A stretch of 64,000 bases of DNA from Lentilitoribacter sp. Alg239-R112 (lineage in GTDB: Bacteria > Pseudomonadota > Alphaproteobacteria > Rhizobiales > Rhizobiaceae): NCBI RefSeq assembly GCF_900537175.1, contig NZ_LS999834.1, forward strand, positions 313,406-377,405. The letters are read 5' to 3'. The notes beneath the pieces are model-generated. The model made no database searches and was not told the origin of the DNA. It was given only the letters and a program-made list of their open reading frames with translations. Positions within the stretch are counted from its first letter, which is position 1, and every line of letters starts with the position of its first letter. The position numbers were made by a program, and so were the translations under genes. Positions 1 through 9,750 of this stretch are shown here, one piece after another.

Positions 1-1109
1 GTCTCATTAGACGTCGATCCATCATCTGAGGTCGCAACAACGGTAATATTATGTGAACTCGCACTTTCCGCATCCAAAGACCCTGTGGTCGTCACAACAC
101 CGGTATTGGCATCAATGGTAAACAATCCACCTGCATCATCAGACAGCGAATAGCTGACATTGTCTGTCGCATCACCATCTGTCGCAACAGCCGTAATCCC
201 AACCACAGAACCCGCAGAGGCATTCTCATCAATATTGTTTGCACTACCATTGCTATCGGTGACCGTTGAGGTGGAAAATTCATTAATGTTGGCGACATCA
301 ATCACGACTGATTCTGAATAAGTATTTCCTGCAGAATCTGTGACCTGAATTATGAGTTCATGCGATAGTTCATTTTCGTAATCTAAATTGGCACCAGATT
401 TCACGCGAATTTCATTACCCACAATTTCAAAATTATTCGACACATCTGAAAGCAATGTATAAGAAAAACTATCCCCTACATCAGAATCTGTTGTTGAAAG
501 TGTCGCGACAATGGTTCCGGCAGCAGAATTTTCTTCAATGCTTGTATCTGAGACGGAAATATCTTGGGGTGCAGAATTGTTATCTACGGCTTCACCGCCA
601 CTCTCAATGGCTGGCTCATCCACTGGTGCAACGTCTACAGTTGCTTCCTGCTGATTCAGAGAAGCAACGCCCGGAACACCCTCACGGTTTGAACCGTTCT
701 GCTCAATTTCAGCGGTTGATATTTCAATCTTTGGCGCTTCCTGAAATTGAGTTTGATTCACTTGCGAGGAGCTTGCTCTAGAATTCTCATTCCCACTTAT
801 ATCTGAACTGCTGTTATCTTCACTGGACGCTAGGTCAGTCTCAAAGTTCACATCCTCAGGATTAAAAACTTCATGACTTGCAGCTTGATTTGAACTGGAG
901 CCATTGTTTTCCAAGTCAGAATTAACTTCTTTTTCTGAATTTTCAGTGACAAGATCGACATTTTTTTGATGTAGTTCATCACCACCGGGCAAAACAACTT
1001 CGATTCTATCAATGGGTGCTTCGTTTCCCAAATCCAGATTTTCGGTATCTGTTTTACTCTTTTTTACCGGAGTACCAGTGTTTCCAGCGCCTGTTTCAGT
1101 CTTGCTCAT
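1..1109 (-). CDS. Cadherin-repeat surface/adhesin protein, 5' part (runs off window)
   Basis: The reading frame is open from an ATG at 1109 down to the window edge, giving 369 residues of an incomplete protein. Residues 1-180 are a hydrophilic, acidic, low-complexity stretch rich in Ser, Asn, Glu and Asp, with no signal peptide. From about residue 180 two cadherin-like domains follow (about 180-272 and 273-369). They show IEENSAAGTIVA/IDENASAGSVVG strand openers, Asp-rich loops and an FTIDANTGVVTT-type motif. This is the build of large calcium-binding adhesins exported by type I secretion, whose export signal lies at the C-terminus and so outside the window. The divergent ABC/HlyD genes make it their probable substrate. 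The function as an adhesin or matrix protein is inferred from family; the full length is unknown. Confidence 0.85.
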   Translation of the reverse strand, partial: MSKTETGAGNTGTPVKKSKTDTENLDLGNEAPIDRIEVVLPGGDELHQKNVDLVTENSEKEVNSDLENNGSSSNQAASHEVFNPEDVNFETDLASSEDNSSSDISGNENSRASSSQVNQTQFQEAPKIEISTAEIEQNGSNREGVPGVASLNQQEATVDVAPVDEPAIESGGEAVDNNSAPQDISVSDTSIEENSAAGTIVATLSTTDSDVGDSFSYTLLSDVSNNFEIVGNEIRVKSGANLDYENELSHELIIQVTDSAGNTYSESVVIDVANINEFSTSTVTDSNGSANNIDENASAGSVVGITAVATDGDATDNVSYSLSDDAGGLFTIDANTGVVTTTGSLDAESASSHNITVVATSDDGSTSNE

Positions 1110-1433
1110 AATAGCTCCTGCAGCATGTTGGGGGCCATAATAAGCAAAAAGGTTTTCAAAAGATTGATTGGGTGACTACAAGTTTCCCTAAATTGAGCAA
1201 AAGGTTAACAAAAAGACTCTACAAGTGATCACTCTAATGAAATCCAGCAAAGAATGTTGAAAATTAAGCTTCCGGCAACCTTTGGATGGTTAATACTATG
1301 CTAAGATTTTGAATATAAATCTTAATTCTCTCAACAGAATATGATTTGGCTAATGATGAAATGAACAAAGTAGGCCACGACCTGAGAAATTTTTTTTCAA
1401 AAGAAACATCCAGGAATGGATGGAGGTCGGATC
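1110..1433. promoter_or_regulatory. Divergent intergenic region of the type I secretion locus
   Basis: About 320 bases separate the cadherin-protein gene from the exporter genes and must hold both promoters. The stretch is AT-rich and I see no gene in it. A TTAA-N7-CTAA sequence at 1290-1304 is one base off the CtrA consensus. A strong GGAGGT Shine-Dalgarno at 1422-1427 decides the start of the first exporter gene. No promoter hexamers can be assigned with confidence. Confidence 0.5.
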
Positions 1434-3125
1434 ATGCCTTCTATTGAAGATAACAAGATTTTGAAGACTGCGCAGACGCCATTAACAAAACAAATTATTA
1501 TTGTATCCTTTGTAGCAAATCTTATGGGTTTAGCGATGCCACTAGCGATTTTCCAAGTCTATGATCGCATTCTGCCAAACCAATCTACTACAACACTATT
1601 CTGGTTGATTTTTGGTCTTCTAGGCGCAGTAGTTATCGATACATTATTACGCACGCTAAGGTCATATATATTAGGTTGGGCCGCACTTAAAAATGGCCAT
1701 AGAGCCCAGCAAATGGCGATGAACCGAATGCTCTCAAAGTCAGATGACAAAGCAACGGCTATGTCAAAATGGCTCGATGGATTTGATGCAATTGCTGAAT
1801 ATAGCTCTTTTCAGGGAAGCCAAAACCGTATCATCCTGATAGATATCCCAATGGCATTCATATTCTTGGGCGTGGTTGCAATGGTTGGCGGAATTTTGGT
1901 TCTCGTCCCCATTGCCCTGATAATCGCATTTGGCATCTTTAGTTACTTACAAGGTAATGAGGTGCAAAAATTTCTCGACAATCGTTCGCAACAAGATAAT
2001 CGACAAAATGAATTCTTACTGGAAAGCTTTGCCAATATCCAAACGGTAAAAAGCCTCGCGGTCGAAAGCCAACTTCTTCGTAGGTTCGAGATGTTACAAA
2101 AAACATCAACTTACTCAAGTTACAATGCAATTATCAGCACGAACAAACTGCAAACGCAGGGCACATTGTTTTCAAATATGATGATGATCTGCGTCGTCTC
2201 CTTCGGCGCGGTTCGCGTTATCAACGGCGATATGAGCATGGCAGCTCTTGCATGCTGCTCCTTACTAACTGGTCGTATGGTTCAACCATTTGCAAAGGCG
2301 TTAACCCTGTTTCACGAGCTGCAAAATGTTAAACTTGCAAAATCGAGATGCGATGTATTTCAGAGCAGCGAACAGGAAACGACGACGACTAAAACTAACG
2401 ATCCCAAGTCAATTTCCGGCTCACTAAGTGCACGTAACATCACGCTCACAAAAGGTGACTGTTCAAACAAGCGATTACCAATTTCACTCAATGTAAAAGC
2501 TGGTGAATTTATTGGTATTCATTGTCAAGAAAAAGCAGAGCGAACAGAACTTGTAAATATATTAAGAGGTTACAACGACCCGACCAGCGGAAGTGTATTC
2601 CTTGATGGTTATTCTTCGAAGCAATGGGACGAATTTGGCATCAGCGAACAGGTTGGATTTGTATCAGCAAAATCAGAAATATTTGAAGGCACCATTATCG
2701 ATAATATAACCATGTTTGGTAGCGGAAACCTTATCGATAATGCACGCGAAGCTGCCCGTACCATTGGCCTCGAAAATGATGTTTTCAAACTGCCAAACGG
2801 CTATGACACGGTCCTAAGTGCTGGCTCGACCTCGGTCCTTTCACCGGGATTTCTTCAACGCATTAAAATTGCAAGAACGCTCATGCGGAAACCAACATTG
2901 CTCATATTTGATGGTGCAAATAGTTCAGTGGACATGCGGTCGGATAAACTTCTGACAGAAGGTTTGTTGACACTTAAAGGTAAGATGACCGCTGTGTATT
3001 TCAGCAGTCGCCCTTCTTTCTTAAAAATCTCAGATCAAAGGTTCAAACTTGAGAATGGTAATCTTCTTCCTGACGAATGGGCTAAACAACAGGCTGTCAA
3101 AACTGATCAGGTGAAATCAGCATGA
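1434..3125 (+). CDS. Type I secretion half-ABC exporter, degenerate ATPase (subunit 1)
   Basis: A membrane-spanning ABC exporter of 563 residues. The ATG at 1434 is preferred over 1416 because GGAGGT lies six bases before it. Residues 1-300 form the six-helix transmembrane domain, with PLAIFQVYDRILPN typical of LapB/HlyB-type exporters. Residues 325-555 form the nucleotide-binding domain, which is badly eroded. The Walker A region (about 360) reads GIHCQEKAERTEL instead of GxxGxGKST. The signature reads LSPGF, Walker B ends IFDG with no catalytic Glu, and the switch His is replaced in YFSSRPS. It overlaps the next gene by ATGA, so the two probably form a heterodimer with HlyD (5513) and an unlinked TolC. 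It is unlikely to hydrolyse ATP alone. Confidence 0.88.
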   Translation: MPSIEDNKILKTAQTPLTKQIIIVSFVANLMGLAMPLAIFQVYDRILPNQSTTTLFWLIFGLLGAVVIDTLLRTLRSYILGWAALKNGHRAQQMAMNRMLSKSDDKATAMSKWLDGFDAIAEYSSFQGSQNRIILIDIPMAFIFLGVVAMVGGILVLVPIALIIAFGIFSYLQGNEVQKFLDNRSQQDNRQNEFLLESFANIQTVKSLAVESQLLRRFEMLQKTSTYSSYNAIISTNKLQTQGTLFSNMMMICVVSFGAVRVINGDMSMAALACCSLLTGRMVQPFAKALTLFHELQNVKLAKSRCDVFQSSEQETTTTKTNDPKSISGSLSARNITLTKGDCSNKRLPISLNVKAGEFIGIHCQEKAERTELVNILRGYNDPTSGSVFLDGYSSKQWDEFGISEQVGFVSAKSEIFEGTIIDNITMFGSGNLIDNAREAARTIGLENDVFKLPNGYDTVLSAGSTSVLSPGFLQRIKIARTLMRKPTLLIFDGANSSVDMRSDKLLTEGLLTLKGKMTAVYFSSRPSFLKISDQRFKLENGNLLPDEWAKQQAVKTDQVKSA

Positions 3126-5347
3126 ATGAAGAGAAAGAAACTGTTGAACGAAAATTAAATACAAACACCCTGCTGGAGGGTGCCAATGTCATTCAGCATT
3201 CTCTTCAAAAAATTTACAATGCTTATGATCGCAAGGACAAAAAAGACGAAGATCTAAGTGCTGCGGCGGCCTGTATTGATCCACTTCTAAAACTGTTGGA
3301 ATGGGTTGGATCAACACGACAATTAAAGGAGGTGATGCCTCACTTTGATACACTCCATACCGTTGAAGATTTGCGCAGTCTACTGGTTCGCCTGAACTAC
3401 AAAACCCAAAAAAAGCAGATCTTATCTCATAAAGTGAAGCAGGGCCAATTACCTGCACTCATGATCGGAGAGAACAATGAGGATGTACAAATTCTCATTG
3501 ATATTGCTGATAATGGAAAGCTGCTTGTTTATAACGGAAAAGAACAAAAGTTTGCTTATAAAGATATAGCCAATGAACAGCTTACTCTCTATGTTATAGA
3601 GAAGTTTGATCCTGTTGAAGCAAATAGCGATGATTCCAAGTTTGGTTGGTTTCAATCTCTTTTATCGAGCTTTAAGAGCCTGTTCCTTCGACTATTTGCT
3701 CTAACCTTCGCCATAAACCTGTTAGATTTTGGCGTACCATTTTACATTATGATGGTTTACGACAAGGTGATTGGGAACAAATCCTTTCCAACTCTAGTCA
3801 CATTTATTGGCTGTTTGTTACTTGCCATTTCATTAAGCTTAGTTCTTCGTCAGATTCGTTCACAAACAATAGCTTACCTCGGCGCGCGCGTTCAGGGATT
3901 AGTCACCTTAGCAGCATTTAAACAAGTCCTGAGTCTCCCCATTTTGATGAGTGAAGGCGCTAGATCAAGTGAGCAGCTTTCCAGGTTTAAACAATTCGTG
4001 GGAATTCGCGATATCTTTATGGGACATTTGGGCAGTGCGATTTTAGATGCCCCATTTATTGTCGTATTTCTTGCAGCAATCTTCATCATCGGAGGCAATT
4101 TAGGCTTCTTATCGTTAGCATTATTATGCTTTTATATTGTGACAGCGATTGCCTTGATGCCACTTGGTACACGTTTTATGAAAATTTCCGGAAACCACAA
4201 GAAGAACCATCGGAACTTTGTTGTAGAAACCATTGAGAAGCACGAAACAGTGATGGATAATAATTCTGAACATGTGTGGATGGAACGAGAGAACGAATTA
4301 TCAGCGAAGTCACTAGTCGCACAATTTAAGGCGCAACAATTTCAAGCCTTGTTACAAAACCTATCTCAGTTGCTTGTGATGGTTACGGGTATCCTGACAA
4401 TTGGTCTGGGTGCGGGGAAGGTGATTGAGGGTACTCTTTCAGCTGGTGCGCTTATTGCGCTTGTAACACTTATTTGGCGTCTTCTATCGCCAATTCAAAC
4501 TGTATTTTTGGGTATTGGTCGCATAAATGCAACGCTAGGAACCTTTAAACAAATCAATAATTTAATGCGTCTGAAATCGGAACGTGTCGAAAGCAAGCGC
4601 CCAAATATATTACGCAACTTTACCGGTCAGATTACGATGGATAAAGTTGGCTTTCGTCACCAAGGTGCCCATAGTCCGAGTATTTTTAACTTCTCTATAA
4701 ATATTGCGCCTCGGGAGTTCATTGCCATAACCGGTGATTCTGGTTCTGGAAAAACGGTACTGTTAAAACTAATGGCTGGCCTTTACACACCGCAAACCGG
4801 GGTGGTCGGCGTAGATGGGCTCAACCTTCGACAAATCGATTCTTATCAGTATCGTCGTGCAATTGGTTATGTTTCACAAGAAGCGGATTTTTTTCATGGC
4901 ACGATTGCGCAGAATTTGATGTTTGCAAATCCAGTTGCAACATTGGCTGAATTGGAGCGGGCTTTAGACCTTGCAGGTGCAAGGGAGATCGTTGAACAAC
5001 TACCTGAGGGTATTGAGACACGGCTTAATGCGACCTTGCAGCGACAACTTACAAAAAGTTTCAGCAGCCAACTTTCTCTTGCAAGAGCTTACCTTACCAA
5101 CAACTCGATCTATATGTTCGATGACCCTGGCAGCGATCTCGATCCGCAAGCAGACAAAAGCTTCATGGAAGCATTAAAGACACTTCAAAAGACTGCCACA
5201 GTTATTCTTGCGACACAGCGCCCCAGCCATATGTATCTGGCAGATCGGGTACTCTTGCTTAAAGAAGGACAATTGCTTGCAGATGCTGATCCTGAAAAAA
5301 TTGTACCACAAATTCTTAAAGCAGCACAAACTACAAAAGCTGGTTGA
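3122..5347 (+). CDS. Type I secretion ABC exporter with C39-like N-terminal domain (subunit 2)
   Basis: A full-length T1SS ATPase/permease of 741 residues. Residues 1-165 resemble the C39 peptidase-like domain of LapB/HlyB exporters. I see no catalytic Cys, so it probably binds substrate rather than cutting it. Six membrane helices follow (about 180-470), then the nucleotide-binding domain (about 500-735). Walker A is intact (GDSGSGKT, about 539-546) and the Q-loop is present (IGYVSQEADFF). The signature is SFSSQ rather than LSGGQ, Walker B ends FDD (Asp for Glu), and the switch His is Gln (ATQRPS). The ATG overlaps the stop of the upstream partner. Together they probably export the divergent cadherin protein. 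Confidence 0.9.
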   Translation: MNEEKETVERKLNTNTLLEGANVIQHSLQKIYNAYDRKDKKDEDLSAAAACIDPLLKLLEWVGSTRQLKEVMPHFDTLHTVEDLRSLLVRLNYKTQKKQILSHKVKQGQLPALMIGENNEDVQILIDIADNGKLLVYNGKEQKFAYKDIANEQLTLYVIEKFDPVEANSDDSKFGWFQSLLSSFKSLFLRLFALTFAINLLDFGVPFYIMMVYDKVIGNKSFPTLVTFIGCLLLAISLSLVLRQIRSQTIAYLGARVQGLVTLAAFKQVLSLPILMSEGARSSEQLSRFKQFVGIRDIFMGHLGSAILDAPFIVVFLAAIFIIGGNLGFLSLALLCFYIVTAIALMPLGTRFMKISGNHKKNHRNFVVETIEKHETVMDNNSEHVWMERENELSAKSLVAQFKAQQFQALLQNLSQLLVMVTGILTIGLGAGKVIEGTLSAGALIALVTLIWRLLSPIQTVFLGIGRINATLGTFKQINNLMRLKSERVESKRPNILRNFTGQITMDKVGFRHQGAHSPSIFNFSINIAPREFIAITGDSGSGKTVLLKLMAGLYTPQTGVVGVDGLNLRQIDSYQYRRAIGYVSQEADFFHGTIAQNLMFANPVATLAELERALDLAGAREIVEQLPEGIETRLNATLQRQLTKSFSSQLSLARAYLTNNSIYMFDDPGSDLDPQADKSFMEALKTLQKTATVILATQRPSHMYLADRVLLLKEGQLLADADPEKIVPQILKAAQTTKAG

Positions 5348-5512
5348 TTTATCAGACAAATTTAGCTGAATTTTAACGTTAATGGCATTATAACGATAAG
5401 ACATAACACATACGGTATCGGGGTGGACTCGTAATGATCAGTCCTGAGGCTTTATGGAAACAAGTTTGCAAGCTCATTTTTGCAATTTTAAGTAGAAATA
5501 GGAATAGATGCG

Positions 5513-6832
5513 TTGAGTAACAGAGACCAAGTCTCGGGAAACCATTTTATTCTACCTGCCGAACTTGACGATGATAAATCAATCGCAGTCATGGGCCGGC
5601 GGGCTAACTTCATTTGTTTGATCGTTCTAGCTGCAATCATCTGGTCTATCTTCGCTCCAATAGATGAATTGGTGGTTGCGAATGGTGAAATCATTCCCAC
5701 TGACAGGATCAGCTCCATAGAGCATCGTGAGGGCGGTATCGTCGATAAAGTGATGATGAAAGAAGGACAAAAAATTAGAGCTGGGGATACAATACTTGAA
5801 CTAAACCCCATATCGACAAATGCGGACTTTAATCAAATTGAGATTCAAAGTGTAAGTCTTGAACTTAAATTAAAATCACTTGAGGCCCTTCTTGATCGAC
5901 AAGAGTTAGACTTTGGTAAGGTTGGCGATGATTATCCGGATCTTGTCGCGAAAGAACGCATTGCGCACGAGGCGCGCGCGACATTTATCGAGAAAGAGCT
6001 TGCAAGCCTTAAAACCAATGTCGCATTGAAAACGCTTGAAATTTCATCATTTGAAAATGATATCATAAGTCTTCAGCGTCAACTTGAAATAGAACAAGAG
6101 CGCAACAATAGCCTTGAAGAATTGTTGCGGGCCGGACATATATCTCGCCAGGAATATCTGGACTCTAAGTCTAATCTAGAACGCCTCTCACAAAGCCTTG
6201 ATGCCGCCAAAAGTCAGCGAGATGTTGCCACATTGCAATCGGTGGAAGCAGAACGCGTTATGGAAAGTAAAATTGCTCAAGATAAGAAGTTATTTTTGGA
6301 AGAGCAAACTCAAATTCTATCCGAACTTTCTCAGTCCCGCTCGCAGCTCACCAAGCAGGTTGATCGAAACGAGCGTTTAATTATTAAATCACCTATAGAC
6401 GGATATGTGCAGGAACTTGCACAGAAAACGAAAGGTGAAGTCGTCAGCCCCGGAGAACTTGTAGCAAAGATTGTTCCTCAAGAACGAAAGATTGTCGCTG
6501 AAGTTAAAGTTGATCCCTATGATATAGGTCACATAAAACCTGGTGACACAGCTGAGATCAGCATCTCGACATTTGATCCCAGTATCTTTGGAATTGCCAA
6601 CGGACAAATCACGGTGTTATCTCCGTCTACTTTTGTGACCGAACGTGGTGATGCATATTATAAAGCAATCATTAGTTTGGATGATAATTTCGTTGGCGAG
6701 AAGCAAACGAAACGTTTCCTTCATGCAGGTATGGTTGTTGATGCCAAAATTAAAACCGGATCAAAATCACTCATGAGATATATGCTCAAACCTGTTCTCA
6801 AATCATTTGGCGCATCATTCTCTGAACGATAA
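5513..6832 (+). CDS. HlyD-family periplasmic adaptor of type I secretion
   Basis: The adaptor subunit links the inner-membrane ABC exporter to an outer-membrane TolC channel. The 439 residues show a short cytoplasmic tail, one membrane helix (about 31-48), a lipoyl/barrel-sandwich half (EHREGGIVDKVMMKEGQ), and a long coiled coil (about 110-290). The second barrel half (IIKSPIDGYVQ) and the terminal motif LMRYMLKPVLKS, close to the HlyD signature, follow. The start is a TTG at 5513 with AGGAA about eight bases upstream; the ATG at 5508 reaches a stop after two codons. A 165-base gap separates it from the ABC genes, so it may have its own promoter. No outer-membrane partner is encoded in the window. 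Confidence 0.9.
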   Translation: MSNRDQVSGNHFILPAELDDDKSIAVMGRRANFICLIVLAAIIWSIFAPIDELVVANGEIIPTDRISSIEHREGGIVDKVMMKEGQKIRAGDTILELNPISTNADFNQIEIQSVSLELKLKSLEALLDRQELDFGKVGDDYPDLVAKERIAHEARATFIEKELASLKTNVALKTLEISSFENDIISLQRQLEIEQERNNSLEELLRAGHISRQEYLDSKSNLERLSQSLDAAKSQRDVATLQSVEAERVMESKIAQDKKLFLEEQTQILSELSQSRSQLTKQVDRNERLIIKSPIDGYVQELAQKTKGEVVSPGELVAKIVPQERKIVAEVKVDPYDIGHIKPGDTAEISISTFDPSIFGIANGQITVLSPSTFVTERGDAYYKAIISLDDNFVGEKQTKRFLHAGMVVDAKIKTGSKSLMRYMLKPVLKSFGASFSER

Positions 6833-6847
6833 TTTGCCAATTTTAAA

Positions 6848-8053
6848 CTACACCTTAATCACTTCGAAAGCAGCACTTTGGTCCATAAGTTCCAAAGCGA
6901 CGATTGCACATCCGTTTTCGATATGTTGTTGGGCATCAAGGTCTTGTGAAAATGGAACATTTATATCCTTTTGAAATCTGAAATTCTCTGAAAGAGAGTG
7001 CCGTATATCATCTTCCATAAGGTCGAGTGCCTGTGCTCCGCGACCAACGAAGGTCACCGGAAATGGGTCGAAAAAACTAAACATAGTTGCAAGTCCATAT
7101 CCTAAGGCACGACCAGCTTGTTTGATTGCCCGACGTTCTGGTCCGTCATCTAATCGGGCTTTTGCCACTATATCTGAAATGTCCGAGGCTTTTATTTCAA
7201 ACTCAGGAAGAAAGCTACTACCCTTCTCATTTGCCATCCGCCATATTGCATAATCACTCGCATATGCTTCGACACATCCATGCTTTCCGCAACGACAAAG
7301 TGCACCATCCTCTCGTCGATAGGATATATGGCCAAGTTCGGAGGCGGAAGATTTAATTCCGTGAAACGGTTGGCCGTCAATATATAGTCCTATGCCAATA
7401 CCGTAAGACATCAGAACTGCTGCGAAGGATGGATGTTCCTCATTTGAAGTCTTCGAAAGACTTTGTGCAATCATAGCACAATCATTGGCCACGATCACTT
7501 TCGCATTGCTAAGTTCAGATAAAATGGATGCAAATCCATTGCCCGCATCGTCCAAGATTGGCGACCATAATATGTCTTGTCCATCATTGCTGGTCAGCCC
7601 TTGAACACCGATAACATATATGTCGGGTTTTCGAGCTAACGCTAAACCTTCGACCAAAGAGTAGATCTTTTTACCAAGGTTTTTTGCATCAGATTTCCCA
7701 AATTTAATCGGCTCATCAATACGTACGATCTTGCGCCCCGAATAATCAATGACATCAAGCTTTAGGCCATTAAAATTGAGCGACCCGGCAATGACACACC
7801 CGTAATTAGGATTGAGGCCGAGTTGAACCCGAGGCCGACCATGAGATTGAGTAGAATTTACATCATTATCAGCTGCTTGAATAACATTTTCGGACAAAAG
7901 CCCGGTCGTAACATTTGTCACTGTTCCCGGACTAAGTTCAGTTTGTTTTCCAAGTTCAGTACGCGAAACTTGGCCAACTTTACGAAATTGGGAGAGAACA
8001 CGAAGACGGTTTTGCTTTCGCACATCATCAGACAGATACAGGTTTGTTTTCAA
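6848..8053 (-). CDS. ROK-family transcriptional repressor (XylR-like)
   Basis: A sugar-responsive repressor of the ROK (NagC/XylR) family, 401 residues. Residues 12-65 form the winged helix-turn-helix (VSRTELGKQTELSPGTVTN). The rest is the sugar-kinase-like fold, with the ROK zinc motif in ELGHISYRRE followed by CRCGKHGCVEAY. The TTG at 8053 has AGGA six bases upstream and is preferred over the TTG at 8059, which is too close to it. The gene is divergent from xylA across 236 bases, so control of xylA by xylose or a related sugar is likely. The ligand and the operator are not visible. It is convergent with the HlyD gene, 15 bases away. Confidence 0.88.
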   Translation of the reverse strand: MKTNLYLSDDVRKQNRLRVLSQFRKVGQVSRTELGKQTELSPGTVTNVTTGLLSENVIQAADNDVNSTQSHGRPRVQLGLNPNYGCVIAGSLNFNGLKLDVIDYSGRKIVRIDEPIKFGKSDAKNLGKKIYSLVEGLALARKPDIYVIGVQGLTSNDGQDILWSPILDDAGNGFASILSELSNAKVIVANDCAMIAQSLSKTSNEEHPSFAAVLMSYGIGIGLYIDGQPFHGIKSSASELGHISYRREDGALCRCGKHGCVEAYASDYAIWRMANEKGSSFLPEFEIKASDISDIVAKARLDDGPERRAIKQAGRALGYGLATMFSFFDPFPVTFVGRGAQALDLMEDDIRHSLSENFRFQKDINVPFSQDLDAQQHIENGCAIVALELMDQSAAFEVIKV

Positions 8054-8289
8054 ATTCAAATCCTAACTTTTCCGCATGTTTCATAAAGATCATATTTTTT
8101 TATTCAGCGATAGTGCCAGCTGTATCACAGACAATAATGATTGACGTTAATAAAGAACCATGCAATACTTTAAGGGTTAAATTAAATGAAACATCTATTC
8201 TCTGAAATCAATCTTGAAATAGAATAATTGCATTTAGGCATCTTTGTAATTCGCAATGGATATACAATTGAGCGCATAAAGGAGCACTA

Positions 8290-9603
8290 ATGAGTACTGG
8301 ATTTTTTAATGACATCGGCACGATTAAATATGAAGGACCAGGTTCAGATAACCCATTAGCCTTCCGCCATTATAATCCTGATGAAGTGATCATGGGAAAA
8401 CGCATGGAAGATCATCTTCGTTTTGCCGTAGCATACTGGCATTCATTTGCCTGGGAAGGTGGCGATCCATTTGGGGGACGAACATTTAATCGTCCTTGGT
8501 ATCCGCAAGACAATATGGGCAAATCCAAAATTAAAGCTGATATTGCATTTGAAATGTTTCAAATATTGGGCGCACCATATTATTGCTTCCATGACGCTGA
8601 TATCCGCCCAGAGGGAGATAATTTTGCTCAAAGCAGGCGAAACTTAGAAGAAATCACTGATATCTTTGCTCATAAACAAGAAGAAACTGGCATCAGACTT
8701 CTTTGGGGTACCGCAAATCTATTTTCCCATAAACGTTTCATGTCTGGTGCAAGCACAAATCCCGATCCGGATGTATTTGCCTATTCTGCGGCGACCATCA
8801 AATCATGTATGGATGCAACACATAAACTGGGTGGTGAAAACTACGTCCTATGGGGTGGCCGCGAAGGTTATGAAACTCTGCTGAATACAAATCTCGCGCA
8901 GGAAGATGCGCAAATGGGCCGGATGCTCAACATGGTCGTTGAATATAAGCATAAGATCGGGTTTAAAGGCTCGATTTTAGTTGAACCAAAGCCACAAGAG
9001 CCAAGCAAGCACCAATATGACTATGATGCCGCGACTTGTTACGGCTTTTTAAAACGGCATGGATTGGAGAAAGAAGTAAAGTTAAATCTGGAACAAGGTC
9101 ATGCAATACTCGCTGGTCATTCTTTTGAACATGAGATTGCGACAGCCGCTAGCTTGGGTATTTTAGGCTCCATAGATATGAACCGTAACGACTACCAATC
9201 TGGCTGGGATACAGACCAATTTCCGAACAATGTGCCAGAAGTCGCACTTGCCTACTATCACATCCTGAAAGATGGCGGCCTGAAAACAGGTGGTACTAAC
9301 TTTGATGCAAAACTTAGGCGCCAATCAATTGATGCAGAAGATTTACTGCATGGGCATATTGGAGGCATGGATATCTGCGCTCGCGGCCTAAAGGCCGCGG
9401 CAGCGATCATTGAAGATGGCACTTACGACCAAATTGTCGCTGAACGCTATTCCAATTGGAATGGTGAAGAAGCACAAAAAATGCTTCAAGGCGAATATAG
9501 TCTGGACGACATTGCATCGTATGTCGAGCAAGCCGATGTCAATCCAGAACCAAAATCAGGTAGACAAGAATATTTGGAGAACTTGATAAATCGTTTTGTC
9601 TAA
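8290..9603 (+). CDS. xylA: Xylose isomerase
   Basis: Converts D-xylose to D-xylulose, or glucose to fructose, in the cytoplasm. At 437 residues it has the length of group II enzymes. The catalytic and metal motifs are visible: [10 protein letters not shown] around the catalytic His, [28 protein letters not shown] with metal-binding Glu, and [22 protein letters not shown] spacing of the late Asp ligands ([16 protein letters not shown]). AAGGAG sits six bases before the ATG. It stands alone: no xylB or xylose transporter adjoins it, and a terminator follows at 9628. The divergent ROK gene is the probable regulator. Confidence 0.97.
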   Translation: MSTGFFNDIGTIKYEGPGSDNPLAFRHYNPDEVIMGKRMEDHLRFAVAYWHSFAWEGGDPFGGRTFNRPWYPQDNMGKSKIKADIAFEMFQILGAPYYCFHDADIRPEGDNFAQSRRNLEEITDIFAHKQEETGIRLLWGTANLFSHKRFMSGASTNPDPDVFAYSAATIKSCMDATHKLGGENYVLWGGREGYETLLNTNLAQEDAQMGRMLNMVVEYKHKIGFKGSILVEPKPQEPSKHQYDYDAATCYGFLKRHGLEKEVKLNLEQGHAILAGHSFEHEIATAASLGILGSIDMNRNDYQSGWDTDQFPNNVPEVALAYYHILKDGGLKTGGTNFDAKLRRQSIDAEDLLHGHIGGMDICARGLKAAAAIIEDGTYDQIVAERYSNWNGEEAQKMLQGEYSLDDIASYVEQADVNPEPKSGRQEYLENLINRFV

Positions 9604-9627
9604 CCACCATTTAACCGTTAGCACGAT

Positions 9628-9656
9628 AAAGGCGTTCAATTACTGGGCGCCTTTTT
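9628..9656 (+). terminator. Intrinsic terminator after xylA
   Basis: AAAGGCG (9628-9634) pairs with CGCCTTT (9648-9654) around a 13-base loop, followed by T residues. It lies 25 bases after the xylA stop and makes xylA monocistronic. Confidence 0.8.
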
Positions 9657-9750
9657 GCATTAATGAGAGTGGGTTTTCCCATTTACCACTCGAGCTGATT
9701 AAGATTGGATGATATATCTCATATATTGCCCCTAATTAAGTTGCCAAATC

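Noticed and set aside
1290..1304. CtrA site in the T1SS intergenic region
   Set aside because: TTAA-N7-CTAA has one mismatch and such sequences are frequent in AT-rich DNA, so it is not listed as a site of its own.
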